Below are positions 36,415-44,872 of a stretch of DNA of 64,000 bases, in pieces; the first letter of the stretch is position 1, and every line of letters begins with the position of its first letter. The stretch is from Hyphomicrobiales bacterium (GTDB lineage Bacteria > Pseudomonadota > Alphaproteobacteria > Rhizobiales > Rhizobiaceae), in contig UBXG01000010.1 of the NCBI GenBank assembly GCA_900469475.1, positions 62,001 to 126,000 of the forward strand, in the 5' to 3' direction. The translations under genes were made by a program, and so were the position numbers. Under the pieces are notes generated by a model. It made no database searches, was not told where the DNA came from, and worked only from the letters and a program-made list of their open reading frames with translations.

Positions 36415-37506
36415 TTAGCTCAAACGCATTTTTGCGAACGCATTGGGAATAGCCTGTGCGATCGCTTTTTTCATGACTGTGGGCAGTGCCTGGTCTTCAA
36501 GATTTGTAACCGGCGCCCACCATCCGTCATGGTTGTCATTCTGCGAGACCGACTTCGCGCGCCAGATCGACAGCCGCAGTTCGAAATGCGTGAAGACATG
36601 CGTCACCGTGCCCGCCGGCTGCCAATCGGCCGGGAAGGGGGCTGCCTCGATGCCGGTCTCGCCATCGATGCGTGCCGTCCATCCCGTCGTCGGCACTTCC
36701 GTCATGCCTCCCAGCAACCCGCTTTCGACACGCCGCCGCAGGAAGATCTCGCCCTCGTCATTGACGGCAACGAAAGCCGCACCCTGGCGCACCGGCTTTT
36801 CCTTCTTTGCCGCCTTGACCGGGAATTGCTCGGGATCATGCCCAGCCAGCGCCTGACAGGCGCCGTTGAAGGGACAGAGCGAACAGACCGGACGCTTTGG
36901 GGTACAGATCGTCGCGCCGAGATCCATCATCGCCTGGGCGAAATCGCCCGGTCGGTCGGCGGGCGTCAGTAGCGCCACTTTCTGCTTCATCAGCGGCTTG
37001 GCACCCGGCAGCGGTGCCGAAATCGCATAGAGGCGGGAAATGACGCGCTCGACATTGCCGTCCATCACGGCTGCCTGGCGATTGAAGGCGATAGCAGCGA
37101 CGGCGGCGGATGTATAATCGCCGATGCCGGGCAGCGCGCGCAGGCCTTCCTCGGTATCTGGAAAGCGGCCGCCATGATCGGCTGCCACCGCCTCGGCGCA
37201 TTTCTTCAGATTGCGCGCGCGCGCGTAGTAGCCGAGCCCCGCCCAAGCCGCCATGACGTCTTCGTTCGCGGCGGCGGCGAGATCATCGACCGTCGGCCAG
37301 CGCTCCAGGAATTTGGCGAAATAGGATTTGACCGCCGGCACGGTCGTTTGCTGCAGCATCACTTCCGACAGCCAAACGCGATAGGGATCGGGCTTGATGC
37401 CACGCGCGGCCATCGGCGGCGAGACCCGCCAGGGCAGGTCGCGGTGGTGGCGGTCGTACCAGGCAAGCAGGGATGCGGCCGTGGGGGATTCTAAAGTCGT
37501 GGTCAT
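36415..37506 (-). CDS. mutY: A/G-specific adenine glycosylase
   Basis: Removes adenine mispaired with 8-oxoguanine. The 363-residue protein has the helix-hairpin-helix LPGIGDYTSAAVAAIAF, the catalytic Asp in VMDGNVERVISR, the iron-sulfur Cys set C-x6-C-x2-C-x5-C in CTPKRPVCSLCPFNGAC, and the C-terminal NUDIX-like domain (LRRRVESGLLGGMTEVP, FTHFELRLSIWRA). The ATG begins MTTTLESPTAAS. It is divergent from the DUF721 gene. Confidence 0.96.
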   Translation of the reverse strand: MTTTLESPTAASLLAWYDRHHRDLPWRVSPPMAARGIKPDPYRVWLSEVMLQQTTVPAVKSYFAKFLERWPTVDDLAAAANEDVMAAWAGLGYYARARNLKKCAEAVAADHGGRFPDTEEGLRALPGIGDYTSAAVAAIAFNRQAAVMDGNVERVISRLYAISAPLPGAKPLMKQKVALLTPADRPGDFAQAMMDLGATICTPKRPVCSLCPFNGACQALAGHDPEQFPVKAAKKEKPVRQGAAFVAVNDEGEIFLRRRVESGLLGGMTEVPTTGWTARIDGETGIEAAPFPADWQPAGTVTHVFTHFELRLSIWRAKSVSQNDNHDGWWAPVTNLEDQALPTVMKKAIAQAIPNAFAKMRLS

Positions 37507-37604
37507 GATTTGCCGCGTCGAGGGGAAGTGCTCTATACTTGGCCAAGCTGCGTCGGGCGATCAAGGTCCGCGATGCACAAAGCATACACCGGAAGCCGAT
37601 TGAG

Positions 37605-38105
37605 ATGAGTTATCCCCGAAAAGGCGAGAAGCAGATTTCCGAGCTGACCAACGGCATCGTCGATCCGGTGCTGGCAAAGCGCGCCGGCATCAACACGACG
37701 CTGCTCGGCTGCTGGGACGAAATCGCCGGCGAGGACTTTGCCGACTGCACGCGGCCGGAAAAGATCGCATGGGCGAAGCGAACCGGCCCCGGCATGGACG
37801 ACCGCTATCAGCCCGGTGTGCTGACGATTGCCTGCGAGGGCGCGCGGGCACTCTTCCTGACCCATGCACAAGGCGAACTCATCCAGCGCATCAACAGCTT
37901 CTTCGGCTTCTATGCCGTCAATCAGATCCGCATCGTGCAGAAGCCGGTATCGGTCGCCTCCAAGCGTTCCCGCACACCGCCGCCCTTGAAAGGCGAAGCG
38001 GCGCGGAAGCTGGCCGACATGATGGACGGCATCGAGGATGAGAAGATCAGGGCCGCCGTTCAGCGTTTGGGCACGGCCATGGTGTGGAAGCGGGGTAAGG
38101 CCTGA
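37605..38105 (+). CDS. DUF721/DciA-like protein
   Basis: A 166-residue protein with a DUF721 domain (KRAGINTTLLGCWDEIAG, GVLTIACEGARALFLTHAQG, LIQRINSFFGFYAVNQIRIVQ). DUF721 proteins include DciA, which loads the replicative helicase in bacteria lacking DnaC-type loaders. The N-terminal MSYPRKGEKQISELTNGIVD is typical for alphaproteobacteria. ATG 37605 is preceded by GATTGAG. Divergent from mutY. Confidence 0.85.
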   Translation: MSYPRKGEKQISELTNGIVDPVLAKRAGINTTLLGCWDEIAGEDFADCTRPEKIAWAKRTGPGMDDRYQPGVLTIACEGARALFLTHAQGELIQRINSFFGFYAVNQIRIVQKPVSVASKRSRTPPPLKGEAARKLADMMDGIEDEKIRAAVQRLGTAMVWKRGKA

Positions 38106-38124
38106 TCCAGACTTGCTTTTGTTA

Positions 38125-38137
38125 ATGACACTGTCAT
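38125..38137. promoter_or_regulatory. Operator palindrome of the parDE operon
   Basis: ATGACACTGTCAT is a perfect 13-base palindrome, 33 bases before the parD start. It overlaps a candidate promoter (-35 TTGCTT at 38113, -10 CATACT at 38135), so binding would block transcription. This is the expected layout for autorepression by the antitoxin. Confidence 0.65.
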
Positions 38138-38169
38138 ACTCAGGCGGAGTATTTGCAAGGGAACTGGAT

Positions 38170-38445
38170 ATGCGAAGCAGTAGGCCGATAACGGTTACAC
38201 TGGGTAATCAGCAGCGCGGCGTCGATGCGAGACTGGAATCTGGAGCATACGATTCTGCCAGCGAAGTTCTGCGTGCTGCTTTGAGAGCATTGGACCGCGA
38301 AGAAGAAGTCATAAATCAAATCATGCGCGCAAAGATCCAGGAAGCGCTTGATGACCCACGGCCCGGCAGAGATGCCGACGAGGTTTTCGATAGAATTAAA
38401 AGAATACACGCTGAACGAATGAAAGCAGCTGGACGTGAATTATAG
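38170..38445 (+). CDS. parD: Type II antitoxin, ParD/CopG family
   Basis: A 91-residue protein. The ribbon-helix-helix opening (ITVTLGNQQRGVDARLESGAYDSASEVLRAALRALDREE) is classic ParD, followed by a disordered, toxin-binding C-terminus (FDRIKRIHAERMKAAGREL). ATG 38170 follows AAGGGAAC. It overlaps parE by 11 bases, and an operator palindrome lies upstream. The pair has lower GC than the flanking genes, consistent with acquisition. Confidence 0.88.
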   Translation: MRSSRPITVTLGNQQRGVDARLESGAYDSASEVLRAALRALDREEEVINQIMRAKIQEALDDPRPGRDADEVFDRIKRIHAERMKAAGREL

Positions 38446-38740
38446 GATTGTTTTCAGCGCTCTTGCCGAAGACGATCTCGTAGGTATCTATGAATTCATA
38501 GCGAAAGATAACCCGAGCCGCGCATTGTCGTTTATCCAACGGCTCCAGCAGCAGTGCAAAACACTTGAGACGATGGCCGATCGAGGTCCTCAACGTGAGA
38601 ATTTAGGGCCGGGTGTTCGGATATTGGTGTTTGAGCGGCGGGTTACCGCCGCTTACCATATCAAGAACGAGCAAGTCGTTATTCTGCGTCTCTTTTATGC
38701 TGGTCAGAATATCCCATCGACCTTGCTCGACGAGCACTGA
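38435..38740 (+). CDS. parE: Type II toxin, ParE family
   Basis: A 101-residue RelE/ParE-fold toxin: MNYRIVFSALAEDDLVGIYEFIA, LRQLQQ-type helix, PGVRILVFERRVTAAYHI and VVILRLFYAGQN. ParE proteins typically inhibit DNA gyrase. Start is GTG 38435 inside the parD 3' end, as usual for coupled toxin genes. Confidence 0.88.
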   Translation: MNYRIVFSALAEDDLVGIYEFIAKDNPSRALSFIQRLQQQCKTLETMADRGPQRENLGPGVRILVFERRVTAAYHIKNEQVVILRLFYAGQNIPSTLLDEH

Positions 38741-38901
38741 ACTCGCGTGCGTCTCTATCAATTCCGATGACAATTTTAGCTTTTTGTCTTTCCCAGGTCA
38801 CAATTCTTTGAAGAAAGTTGGCCAACCGTGCCTTGTTAGCGGCAAGCTGCCGTTATATCGCATGAAACATTCGAAGACCTCTTTCAACGACGGGTGACTC
38901 T

Positions 38902-39591
38902 ATGCCGATGTCCGACATGCTCTTGACCAAACGCCACCTGCTGGGCGGCTCTGCCGTTGCCGCCCTCTCCGTGGCGTTCTCCGCCTTTGCCGGCACCGCA
39001 TCCGCCGCGACTGCCGAAGATGAAGTGCCGCCGTCCGACGGCAATGTCGACATGAACGAAGTGCTGAAGCCCGGCCCGCTGCCGGAGATTGCGCTCGGCA
39101 AGGAAGATGCGCCCGTCAAGATCGTCGAATACATGTCGCTGACCTGCCCGCACTGCGCGCATTTTGCCGTCACGACTTTCGACACGATCAAGCAGAAATA
39201 CATCGATACCGGCAAGGTTCGCTTCATCATCCGCGAATTCCCGTTCGATCCGCGCGCTGCCGCCGCCTTCATGCTGGCGCGTTGCGCCCCGCAGGAACAA
39301 TACATGCCGATGGTCGAAATGCTGTTCAAGCAGCAGATCGCCTGGGCCTCGCCCGACGTCGACGGCCGCGCCGCATTGCTCCAGATGTCGAAACTCGCTG
39401 GTTTTACTGAGGATAGCTTCACGAAATGCTTGACGAACCAGAAGCTTCTGGATGATGTCAACTCTGTACGGGAACGCGCAGCCAAGGATTTCGGCGTCAA
39501 CGCCACGCCGACCTTCCTGATCAATGGCAAGCGCTATGCAGGGGACATGTCTATTGCTGCCATGTCGAAGCTTATCGACAGCCTGCTCTGA
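38902..39591 (+). CDS. DsbA-family thiol:disulfide oxidoreductase
   Basis: Exported thioredoxin-fold protein of 229 residues with signal peptide (about 1-35, cleavage after ASA) and the active site CPHC (Cys82, Cys85) in YMSLTCPHCAHF. Further blocks: IIREFPFDPRAAAAFMLARC, GVNATPTFLINGKRYAG. It is the DsbA/BdbD-like type common in alphaproteobacteria, involved in oxidising or protecting exported proteins. ATG 38902 lies after GGGTGA; alternatives at M3 and M6 exist. Confidence 0.92.
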   Translation: MPMSDMLLTKRHLLGGSAVAALSVAFSAFAGTASAATAEDEVPPSDGNVDMNEVLKPGPLPEIALGKEDAPVKIVEYMSLTCPHCAHFAVTTFDTIKQKYIDTGKVRFIIREFPFDPRAAAAFMLARCAPQEQYMPMVEMLFKQQIAWASPDVDGRAALLQMSKLAGFTEDSFTKCLTNQKLLDDVNSVRERAAKDFGVNATPTFLINGKRYAGDMSIAAMSKLIDSLL

Positions 39592-39609
39592 TCCGCGCCT
39601 TTTTACATC

Positions 39610-39644
39610 ACAGGCGGGCGGCTGGGGCCGCACGCCTGTTTTTT
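39610..39644 (+). terminator. Terminator after the dsbA-like gene
   Basis: ACAGGCG (39610-39616) and CGCCTGT (39633-39639) with an inner stem GCGGC/GCCGC, followed by six T. It lies 19 bases after the stop codon. Confidence 0.9.
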
Positions 39645-39647
39645 ATG

Positions 39648-39775
39648 ACCTCCCCCTCTGCGGAGGAGGTTGCGCGGACCGCGCGAATGAGGATGATTTC
39701 CGGGGTGAACGCTTGATCGTTCCACCTCCCACCTCCAGTCCGACCCGCCCTCTCAAGGGAAGGGTGGAGATCAGC
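39648..39775. repeat. GC-rich intergenic repeat-like element before smc
   Basis: The segment has several short dyads (CCTCC/GGAGG around 39650-39668, CGCGG/CCGCG near 39674-39682) and pyrimidine/purine-rich blocks (CCACCTCCCACCTCC, GGGAAGGGTGG). It resembles rhizobial mosaic intergenic repeats like the one at 49541-49669. Copy number cannot be tested here. Confidence 0.45.
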
Positions 39776-39777
39776 CT

Positions 39778-42700
39778 ATGAAATTCAACAGGCTGAGACT
39801 CGTCGGCTTCAAATCCTTCGTCGAACCGGCGGAATTCGTCATCGAGCGCGGCCTGACCGGCGTCGTCGGGCCGAATGGCTGCGGCAAGTCTAATCTTGTC
39901 GAAGCGCTGCGCTGGGTGATGGGCGAGAATTCCTACAAGAACATGCGCGCCTCCGGCATGGACGACGTCATCTTCTCCGGATCGGGCAATCGTCCGGCGC
40001 GCAACACCGCCGAAGTCGGCCTTTATCTCGATAATAGCGACCGTACAGCGCCTGCCGCCTTCAATGACAGCGACGAGATCCAGGTGACGCGACGCATCGA
40101 GCGCGAACAGGGGTCGGTCTATCGCATCAACGGCAAGGAAGCGCGCGCCAAGGATGTGCAGCTTCTCTTTGCCGATGCCTCGACTGGTGCACGTTCGCCG
40201 TCCATGGTCGGGCAGGGGCGCATCGGTGAGCTGATCCAGGCAAAACCCCAGGCACGGCGCCAGCTGTTGGAAGAGGCGGCGGGTATTTCCGGCCTGCATT
40301 CGCGCCGGCATGAAGCCGAGCTGCGCCTGCGTGCCGCCGAAGGCAACCTCGAGCGGCTTGACGATGTGACGTCGCAGCTGGAAAGCCAGATCGAAAGCCT
40401 GAAGCGCCAGGCGCGCCAGGCCAACCGTTTCAAGATGCTCTCGGCCGATATCCGCGCCCGCGAGGCCATGTTGCTGCATATCCGCTGGGTGCAGGCTAAG
40501 GAGGCCGAGGCCGAGGCCGATAGCGCGCTGAACCAGGCAACCGTGCTGGTCGCCGAAAAGGCGCAGATCCAGATGGAAGCGGCAAAGGCGCAGGGCATTG
40601 CCAGTTTCAAGCTGCCGGAACTGCGAGACGAAGAGGCGAAGGCTGCGGCCGCTTTGCAGCGTCTGCAGATCGCCCGCTCGCAACTGGAGGAGGATGTCAA
40701 CCGTATCCTGCGGCGGCGGGATGAATTGACCCGTCGCTTGGCACAGCTGGCGGAGGACATCAGCCGCGAACAGCGCCTGGTGGCCGATAACGCGTCCATC
40801 CTTGCCAAGCTGGACGCAGAAGAGGCTGATCTTGCTGACATCCTCGCCGATTCCGGCCGGCTCGCGGAAGAGACGCGTATCGCCTTCGAGGGAGCCACTG
40901 CCAAGCTCGCCGACAGCGAGCGGGTTTTTACTGTTCTGACCGCAGAACGCGCCGAAGCCGCTGCCGCCCGCAATCAGCTAGAGCGCGCCATCCGCGATCT
41001 CGCCGATCGCAAGATGCGGCTCGAGCGGCAGGTCGACGAAGCAAACAACGAGCTTGCCGCCATCGACGAAAAGATGGCGGATCTGCCCGACCCAAGCGAA
41101 AAGCGCGACATGGTCGAGGCGTCTGAGAATGTCGTCGCCGATGCGGAGGGCGAAATCCAGCGTATCGAAGCGGTTCTCGCCAGGGCGCGCGAAACCGAGG
41201 CGCTGTCCCGCGGTCCGGTCGAGCAGGCGCGGGCGCGCCTGAATGCGCTGGAAACCGAAGCGCGCACCATTTCCAAGATGCTGGCGGCGGGTGATACCTC
41301 CGGTGCTTTTTCATCCGTGGCTGAAGAGCTGCGCGTTGACCGCGGCTTTGAGACGGCACTTGGCGCAGGGCTTGGGGATGATCTGGAGTCCTCGCTTGAT
41401 TCCAAGGCGCCGGTCTATTGGTCCGACAATGGCAGCGGTGCCAACGACCCGGCCTTGCCGGAAGGTGCCGCGCCGCTGATTACCCATGTCGGCGCGCCGG
41501 CGGCATTGACGCGGCGCCTGCGTCAGATCGGCATTGTTTCGGTGGAAGATGCGCTGCGACTGATGCCCGAGCTGAAGCCGGGGCAGCGGCTGGTGACCAG
41601 GGACGGCGCCGTGTTCCGCTGGGATGGTCATGTAACCGGCGCCGATGCGCCGAGTGCGGCTGCCCTGCGGCTCGCCCAGAAGAACCGTCTTTCCGAGTTG
41701 GAGGCCGAAGCCGAGCTTGCGCGTGATGTGCTAGCCGAGGCCGAGGAGCGCCTTGTGGCAGCCGCCGATGCGATCCGGACCGAAGAGGGCCGTCTCGCGA
41801 CCGCCCGCGACGCCAGCCGCCTTGCCGCCCGGCATCTGGCCGAGGCGCGCGAAGCGCTCGCTGCAGCGGAGCGCGCGTCCGGCGATCTCATCCGCCGCCG
41901 CGATGTGATTGTCGAGGCCGTCAGCCGGCTGCGGGAGCAGCTGGAAGATGTGGCCGTGCAGGATGAGAATGCCCGCATCGAACTGGAAGATGCGCCGAAT
42001 CTCGACGCTATCGATCTGAAGCTGCGCGACCAGCAGGCTGAAGTTGCGACGGATCGCGGCGTCCTGGCCGAAGCTCGGGCGCGCCACGAAGGCCTGAACC
42101 GCGAAAACGAGGCGCGGCAGCGCCGTCTTCTGGCGATCCGGCAGGAACGCGATACCTGGCGCCAGCGCGCTGCCAGCGCCGAGGAGCACATTCAGACGCT
42201 GCGCGACCGTGAGGAGGAAGCGCGCGAGGAAGCGGCCGAACTCGATTTGGCACCCGATGAATTCGATGACAAGCGTCGCGCCTTGATGAATGAGCTTCAG
42301 AAGGCGGAGGAGGCTCGACGCCATGCTGCCGATCGTCTTGCCGAAGCGGAGGTCGTTCAGCGCGAGGCCGATCGTCATGCGACCACGGCCCTCTCCGAAC
42401 TGGCGGAAAGCCGTGAGAAGCGCGGCCGCGTCGAGGAGCGGCTGGTGTCGGCTCGCGAGCGGCGGCAGGAAAGCGAATTGCGCATCCGCCAGTCCCTCAA
42501 CGTCGAGCCGCATGAGGCCATGCGCCTGACCGGCCTTTCGCCATCGCAGAATGTACCTGACCTCCGTGAAGTCGAACGCGAGCTGGAGCGGCTGAAGATC
42601 GAGCGCGAGCGCCTCGGTGCCGTCAATCTGCGCGCCGAGGAAGAGAGCAAGGAGCTGACGGAGCGGCTGCAGGCGCTGATCAAGGAGCGTGATGACGTCA

Positions 42701-43239
42701 TCGATGCCATCCGGAAGCTGCGCGGCGCGATCCAGAGCCTCAATCGCGAGGGGCGCGAACGTCTGATCGCGGCCTTCGACGTCGTCAATGCACAGTTCCA
42801 GCGCCTGTTCACCCATCTCTTTGGCGGCGGCACCGCGGAGCTGCAGCTGATCGAGTCGGACGATCCGCTGGAGGCAGGTCTTGAAATCCTCGCCCGCCCA
42901 CCGGGCAAGAAGCCGCAGACCATGACGCTGCTTTCTGGCGGCGAGCAGGCACTGACGGCCATGGCGCTGATCTTTGCGGTGTTCCTTACCAATCCCGCGC
43001 CGATCTGCGTTCTGGACGAAGTCGATGCGCCGCTCGACGACCACAATGTCGAGCGTTACTGCAATCTCATGGATGAGATGGCCGCCTCCACGGAGACGCG
43101 CTTCGTGGTCATCACCCACAATCCGATCACAATGGCCCGCATGAACCGGCTCTTCGGTGTCACCATGGCGGAGCAGGGCGTCTCGCAGCTCGTCTCCGTG
43201 GATCTGCAGACCGCTGAACGGCTGCGCGAAATCGCTTGA
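39778..43239 (+). CDS. smc: Chromosome segregation protein SMC
   Basis: Structural maintenance of chromosomes ATPase, 1153 residues. N-terminal Walker A VVGPNGCGKSN (about 30-40), coiled coil, a reduced hinge region (about 507-640, VYWSDNGSGANDP and PGQRLVTRDGAVFRWDG), second coiled coil, signature LLSGGEQALTAMAL (about 1051) and Walker B ICVLDEVDAPLDD (about 1075). The sequence WVMGE-NSYKNMRASGMDDVIFSG is diagnostic. The hinge is short, as in other alphaproteobacterial SMC proteins. The ATG follows a GC-rich repeat-like region. Confidence 0.97.
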   Translation: MKFNRLRLVGFKSFVEPAEFVIERGLTGVVGPNGCGKSNLVEALRWVMGENSYKNMRASGMDDVIFSGSGNRPARNTAEVGLYLDNSDRTAPAAFNDSDEIQVTRRIEREQGSVYRINGKEARAKDVQLLFADASTGARSPSMVGQGRIGELIQAKPQARRQLLEEAAGISGLHSRRHEAELRLRAAEGNLERLDDVTSQLESQIESLKRQARQANRFKMLSADIRAREAMLLHIRWVQAKEAEAEADSALNQATVLVAEKAQIQMEAAKAQGIASFKLPELRDEEAKAAAALQRLQIARSQLEEDVNRILRRRDELTRRLAQLAEDISREQRLVADNASILAKLDAEEADLADILADSGRLAEETRIAFEGATAKLADSERVFTVLTAERAEAAAARNQLERAIRDLADRKMRLERQVDEANNELAAIDEKMADLPDPSEKRDMVEASENVVADAEGEIQRIEAVLARARETEALSRGPVEQARARLNALETEARTISKMLAAGDTSGAFSSVAEELRVDRGFETALGAGLGDDLESSLDSKAPVYWSDNGSGANDPALPEGAAPLITHVGAPAALTRRLRQIGIVSVEDALRLMPELKPGQRLVTRDGAVFRWDGHVTGADAPSAAALRLAQKNRLSELEAEAELARDVLAEAEERLVAAADAIRTEEGRLATARDASRLAARHLAEAREALAAAERASGDLIRRRDVIVEAVSRLREQLEDVAVQDENARIELEDAPNLDAIDLKLRDQQAEVATDRGVLAEARARHEGLNRENEARQRRLLAIRQERDTWRQRAASAEEHIQTLRDREEEAREEAAELDLAPDEFDDKRRALMNELQKAEEARRHAADRLAEAEVVQREADRHATTALSELAESREKRGRVEERLVSARERRQESELRIRQSLNVEPHEAMRLTGLSPSQNVPDLREVERELERLKIERERLGAVNLRAEEESKELTERLQALIKERDDVIDAIRKLRGAIQSLNREGRERLIAAFDVVNAQFQRLFTHLFGGGTAELQLIESDDPLEAGLEILARPPGKKPQTMTLLSGGEQALTAMALIFAVFLTNPAPICVLDEVDAPLDDHNVERYCNLMDEMAASTETRFVVITHNPITMARMNRLFGVTMAEQGVSQLVSVDLQTAERLREIA

Positions 43240-43378
43240 GCGTCGTTCCACGTCTGGATTGAGAAAACTGTTCCCGTTTCGACAAGAAATTGCTGCGTCG
43301 GCTGCCGCGGTTCATGAAAGCGTGCTAGTTTCGTTTTTCGATCAACAACATGGGCGCTGATCCGCCCGGAAGGGAAGT

Positions 43379-44704
43379 ATGTCTGGTTCGACTGGCGGTA
43401 TTTTCGATATCCTCGGAATACTTGCCGTATTGCTGCTCGTCGCTGCCAACGGTTTTTTCGTTGCGGCGGAGTTCTCTCTGGTGTCCGTCCGCCGCAGTCG
43501 CGTGACGGAGCTTGTTGCCGAAGGGCGGATGAACGCCAAGGCACTGCAAAAGGCGGTCGACAATCTCGATGCCAATCTCGCGGCCACGCAGCTCGGCATC
43601 ACCATTTCGTCGCTGGCGCTTGGCTGGGTCGGTGAACCCGCTCTTGCTCATCTGCTCGAGCCGCTGCTCGATTTTCTGCCTGGAACATGGGCCGCGGCCG
43701 GATCGCATGCGATCGCCGTCGCTATTTCCTTCATCATCATCACCGCGCTTCATATCGTCCTTGGCGAGCTTGCCCCAAAGAGCCTGGCATTACAGCGCAG
43801 CGAAGGCACGGCTCTCGGCGTCGTGCGTCCGCTCGGCCTGTTTCTCTTCCTGCTGCGCCCGGCAATCAGCGTGCTGAACGGCCTTGGCAATCTCGTGCTT
43901 CGGCTCTTCGGCCTGCGTCCCGGCGCGGGCGAGGGTTCGCTGCATTCGCCGGCCGAAATCAAGCTTCTGATTGCCGAAAGCCAGGAAGCTGGCTTGCTGG
44001 AGCAGGCGCAGCAGGATCTGGTGGAGCGCGTCTTCAATATCGGCGATCGCGACGTCTCCGATATCATGACGCCGCGGCTCGAGGTCGAGTGGATCGATGC
44101 CGAGGACCCGCCGGAGGAAATGCAGAAGACTATCCGCGAAAGCCGCTTCGAGCAGCTTCTCGTCGGCCGCGGCTCGATCGACGAGCCGATTGGCATGATC
44201 CTGAAGAAGGATTTGCTCGACCAGCTTCTGAACGGGGAACCGCTGAACCCCATGGCCGTCATCCGCCAGCCGCTGGTCGTTCATGAATCCACGGCCGTCT
44301 TTAAGGTGCTTGAAAACTTCAAGCGCGCGCCAGTCCGCCTAGCCATGGTGATCGACGAATATGGCAGCCTCGAAGGCATCGTCACACAGACGGACCTCCT
44401 GGAAGCGATCGCCGGCGACCTGCCCGATATGGACAACGACACGCCCGATGTCGTCGAGCGGGCCGACGGATCGCTGCTGATGGAAGGCATGATGCCCGTC
44501 TATGACGCCTTTGCACGGCTGGGGCTTCGCTTCAGCGAGGAGGAGGTCAATTTCCATACGCTCGCGGGCTTTGCACTCTATCAGCTCGGCCATCTGCCCG
44601 AGGTGGGCGAAAGCTTCTCCTTCGGCGACTGGCATTTCGAGATCGTCGATCTCGACGGCATGCGCATCGACAAGATTCTGGCCCGGCGCGAACCGCAAGC
44701 TTAG
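43379..44704 (+). CDS. CorC/HlyC-family transporter (DUF21-CBS)
   Basis: A 441-residue protein: DUF21 membrane domain (about 10-200, with LVAANGFFVAAEFSLVSVRRSR and AALHIVLGELAPKS-like block), two CBS domains (about 215-335, VSDIMTPRLEV and PVRLAMVIDEYGSLEGIVT) and a CorC_HlyC C-terminal domain (about 360-435, LAGFALYQLGHLPEVGESF). Members are linked to Mg/Co efflux or membrane stress; 'hemolysin' in older names is misleading. ATG 43379 follows GGAAGGGAAGT. Confidence 0.92.
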   Translation: MSGSTGGIFDILGILAVLLLVAANGFFVAAEFSLVSVRRSRVTELVAEGRMNAKALQKAVDNLDANLAATQLGITISSLALGWVGEPALAHLLEPLLDFLPGTWAAAGSHAIAVAISFIIITALHIVLGELAPKSLALQRSEGTALGVVRPLGLFLFLLRPAISVLNGLGNLVLRLFGLRPGAGEGSLHSPAEIKLLIAESQEAGLLEQAQQDLVERVFNIGDRDVSDIMTPRLEVEWIDAEDPPEEMQKTIRESRFEQLLVGRGSIDEPIGMILKKDLLDQLLNGEPLNPMAVIRQPLVVHESTAVFKVLENFKRAPVRLAMVIDEYGSLEGIVTQTDLLEAIAGDLPDMDNDTPDVVERADGSLLMEGMMPVYDAFARLGLRFSEEEVNFHTLAGFALYQLGHLPEVGESFSFGDWHFEIVDLDGMRIDKILARREPQA

Positions 44705-44733
44705 CCATCAAGTCGCTCTGGATGGACCCGGAG

Positions 44734-44769
44734 GCTCCCGATTTCGATCAATCGATTGAAATCGGGAGC
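44734..44769 (+). terminator. Hairpin after the CorC-like gene
   Basis: GCTCCCGATTTC (44734-44745) and GAAATCGGGAGC (44758-44769) form a perfect 12-bp stem. No T run follows, so it is either a weak terminator or an mRNA-end structure. Confidence 0.6.
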
Positions 44770-44872
44770 ATTCAGGTCATATTTATTGTGCAGTGCAACA
44801 TTTTGCCGTATTTGTCGATTTTCATTTGTGTTGCAGTGAATTAAGTTCAACCGGAGGAGTTGGACGGAGACG

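Noticed and set aside
38741..38901. Third toxin-antitoxin component after parE
   Set aside because: The frames between parE and the dsbA-like gene are short, overlap parE and have no family features.
43249..43274. Possible EcfG promoter on the minus strand before the CorC gene
   Set aside because: GGAAC is followed by CGTG, not CGTT, at 17 bases, and it points back into smc antisense with no gene to drive.
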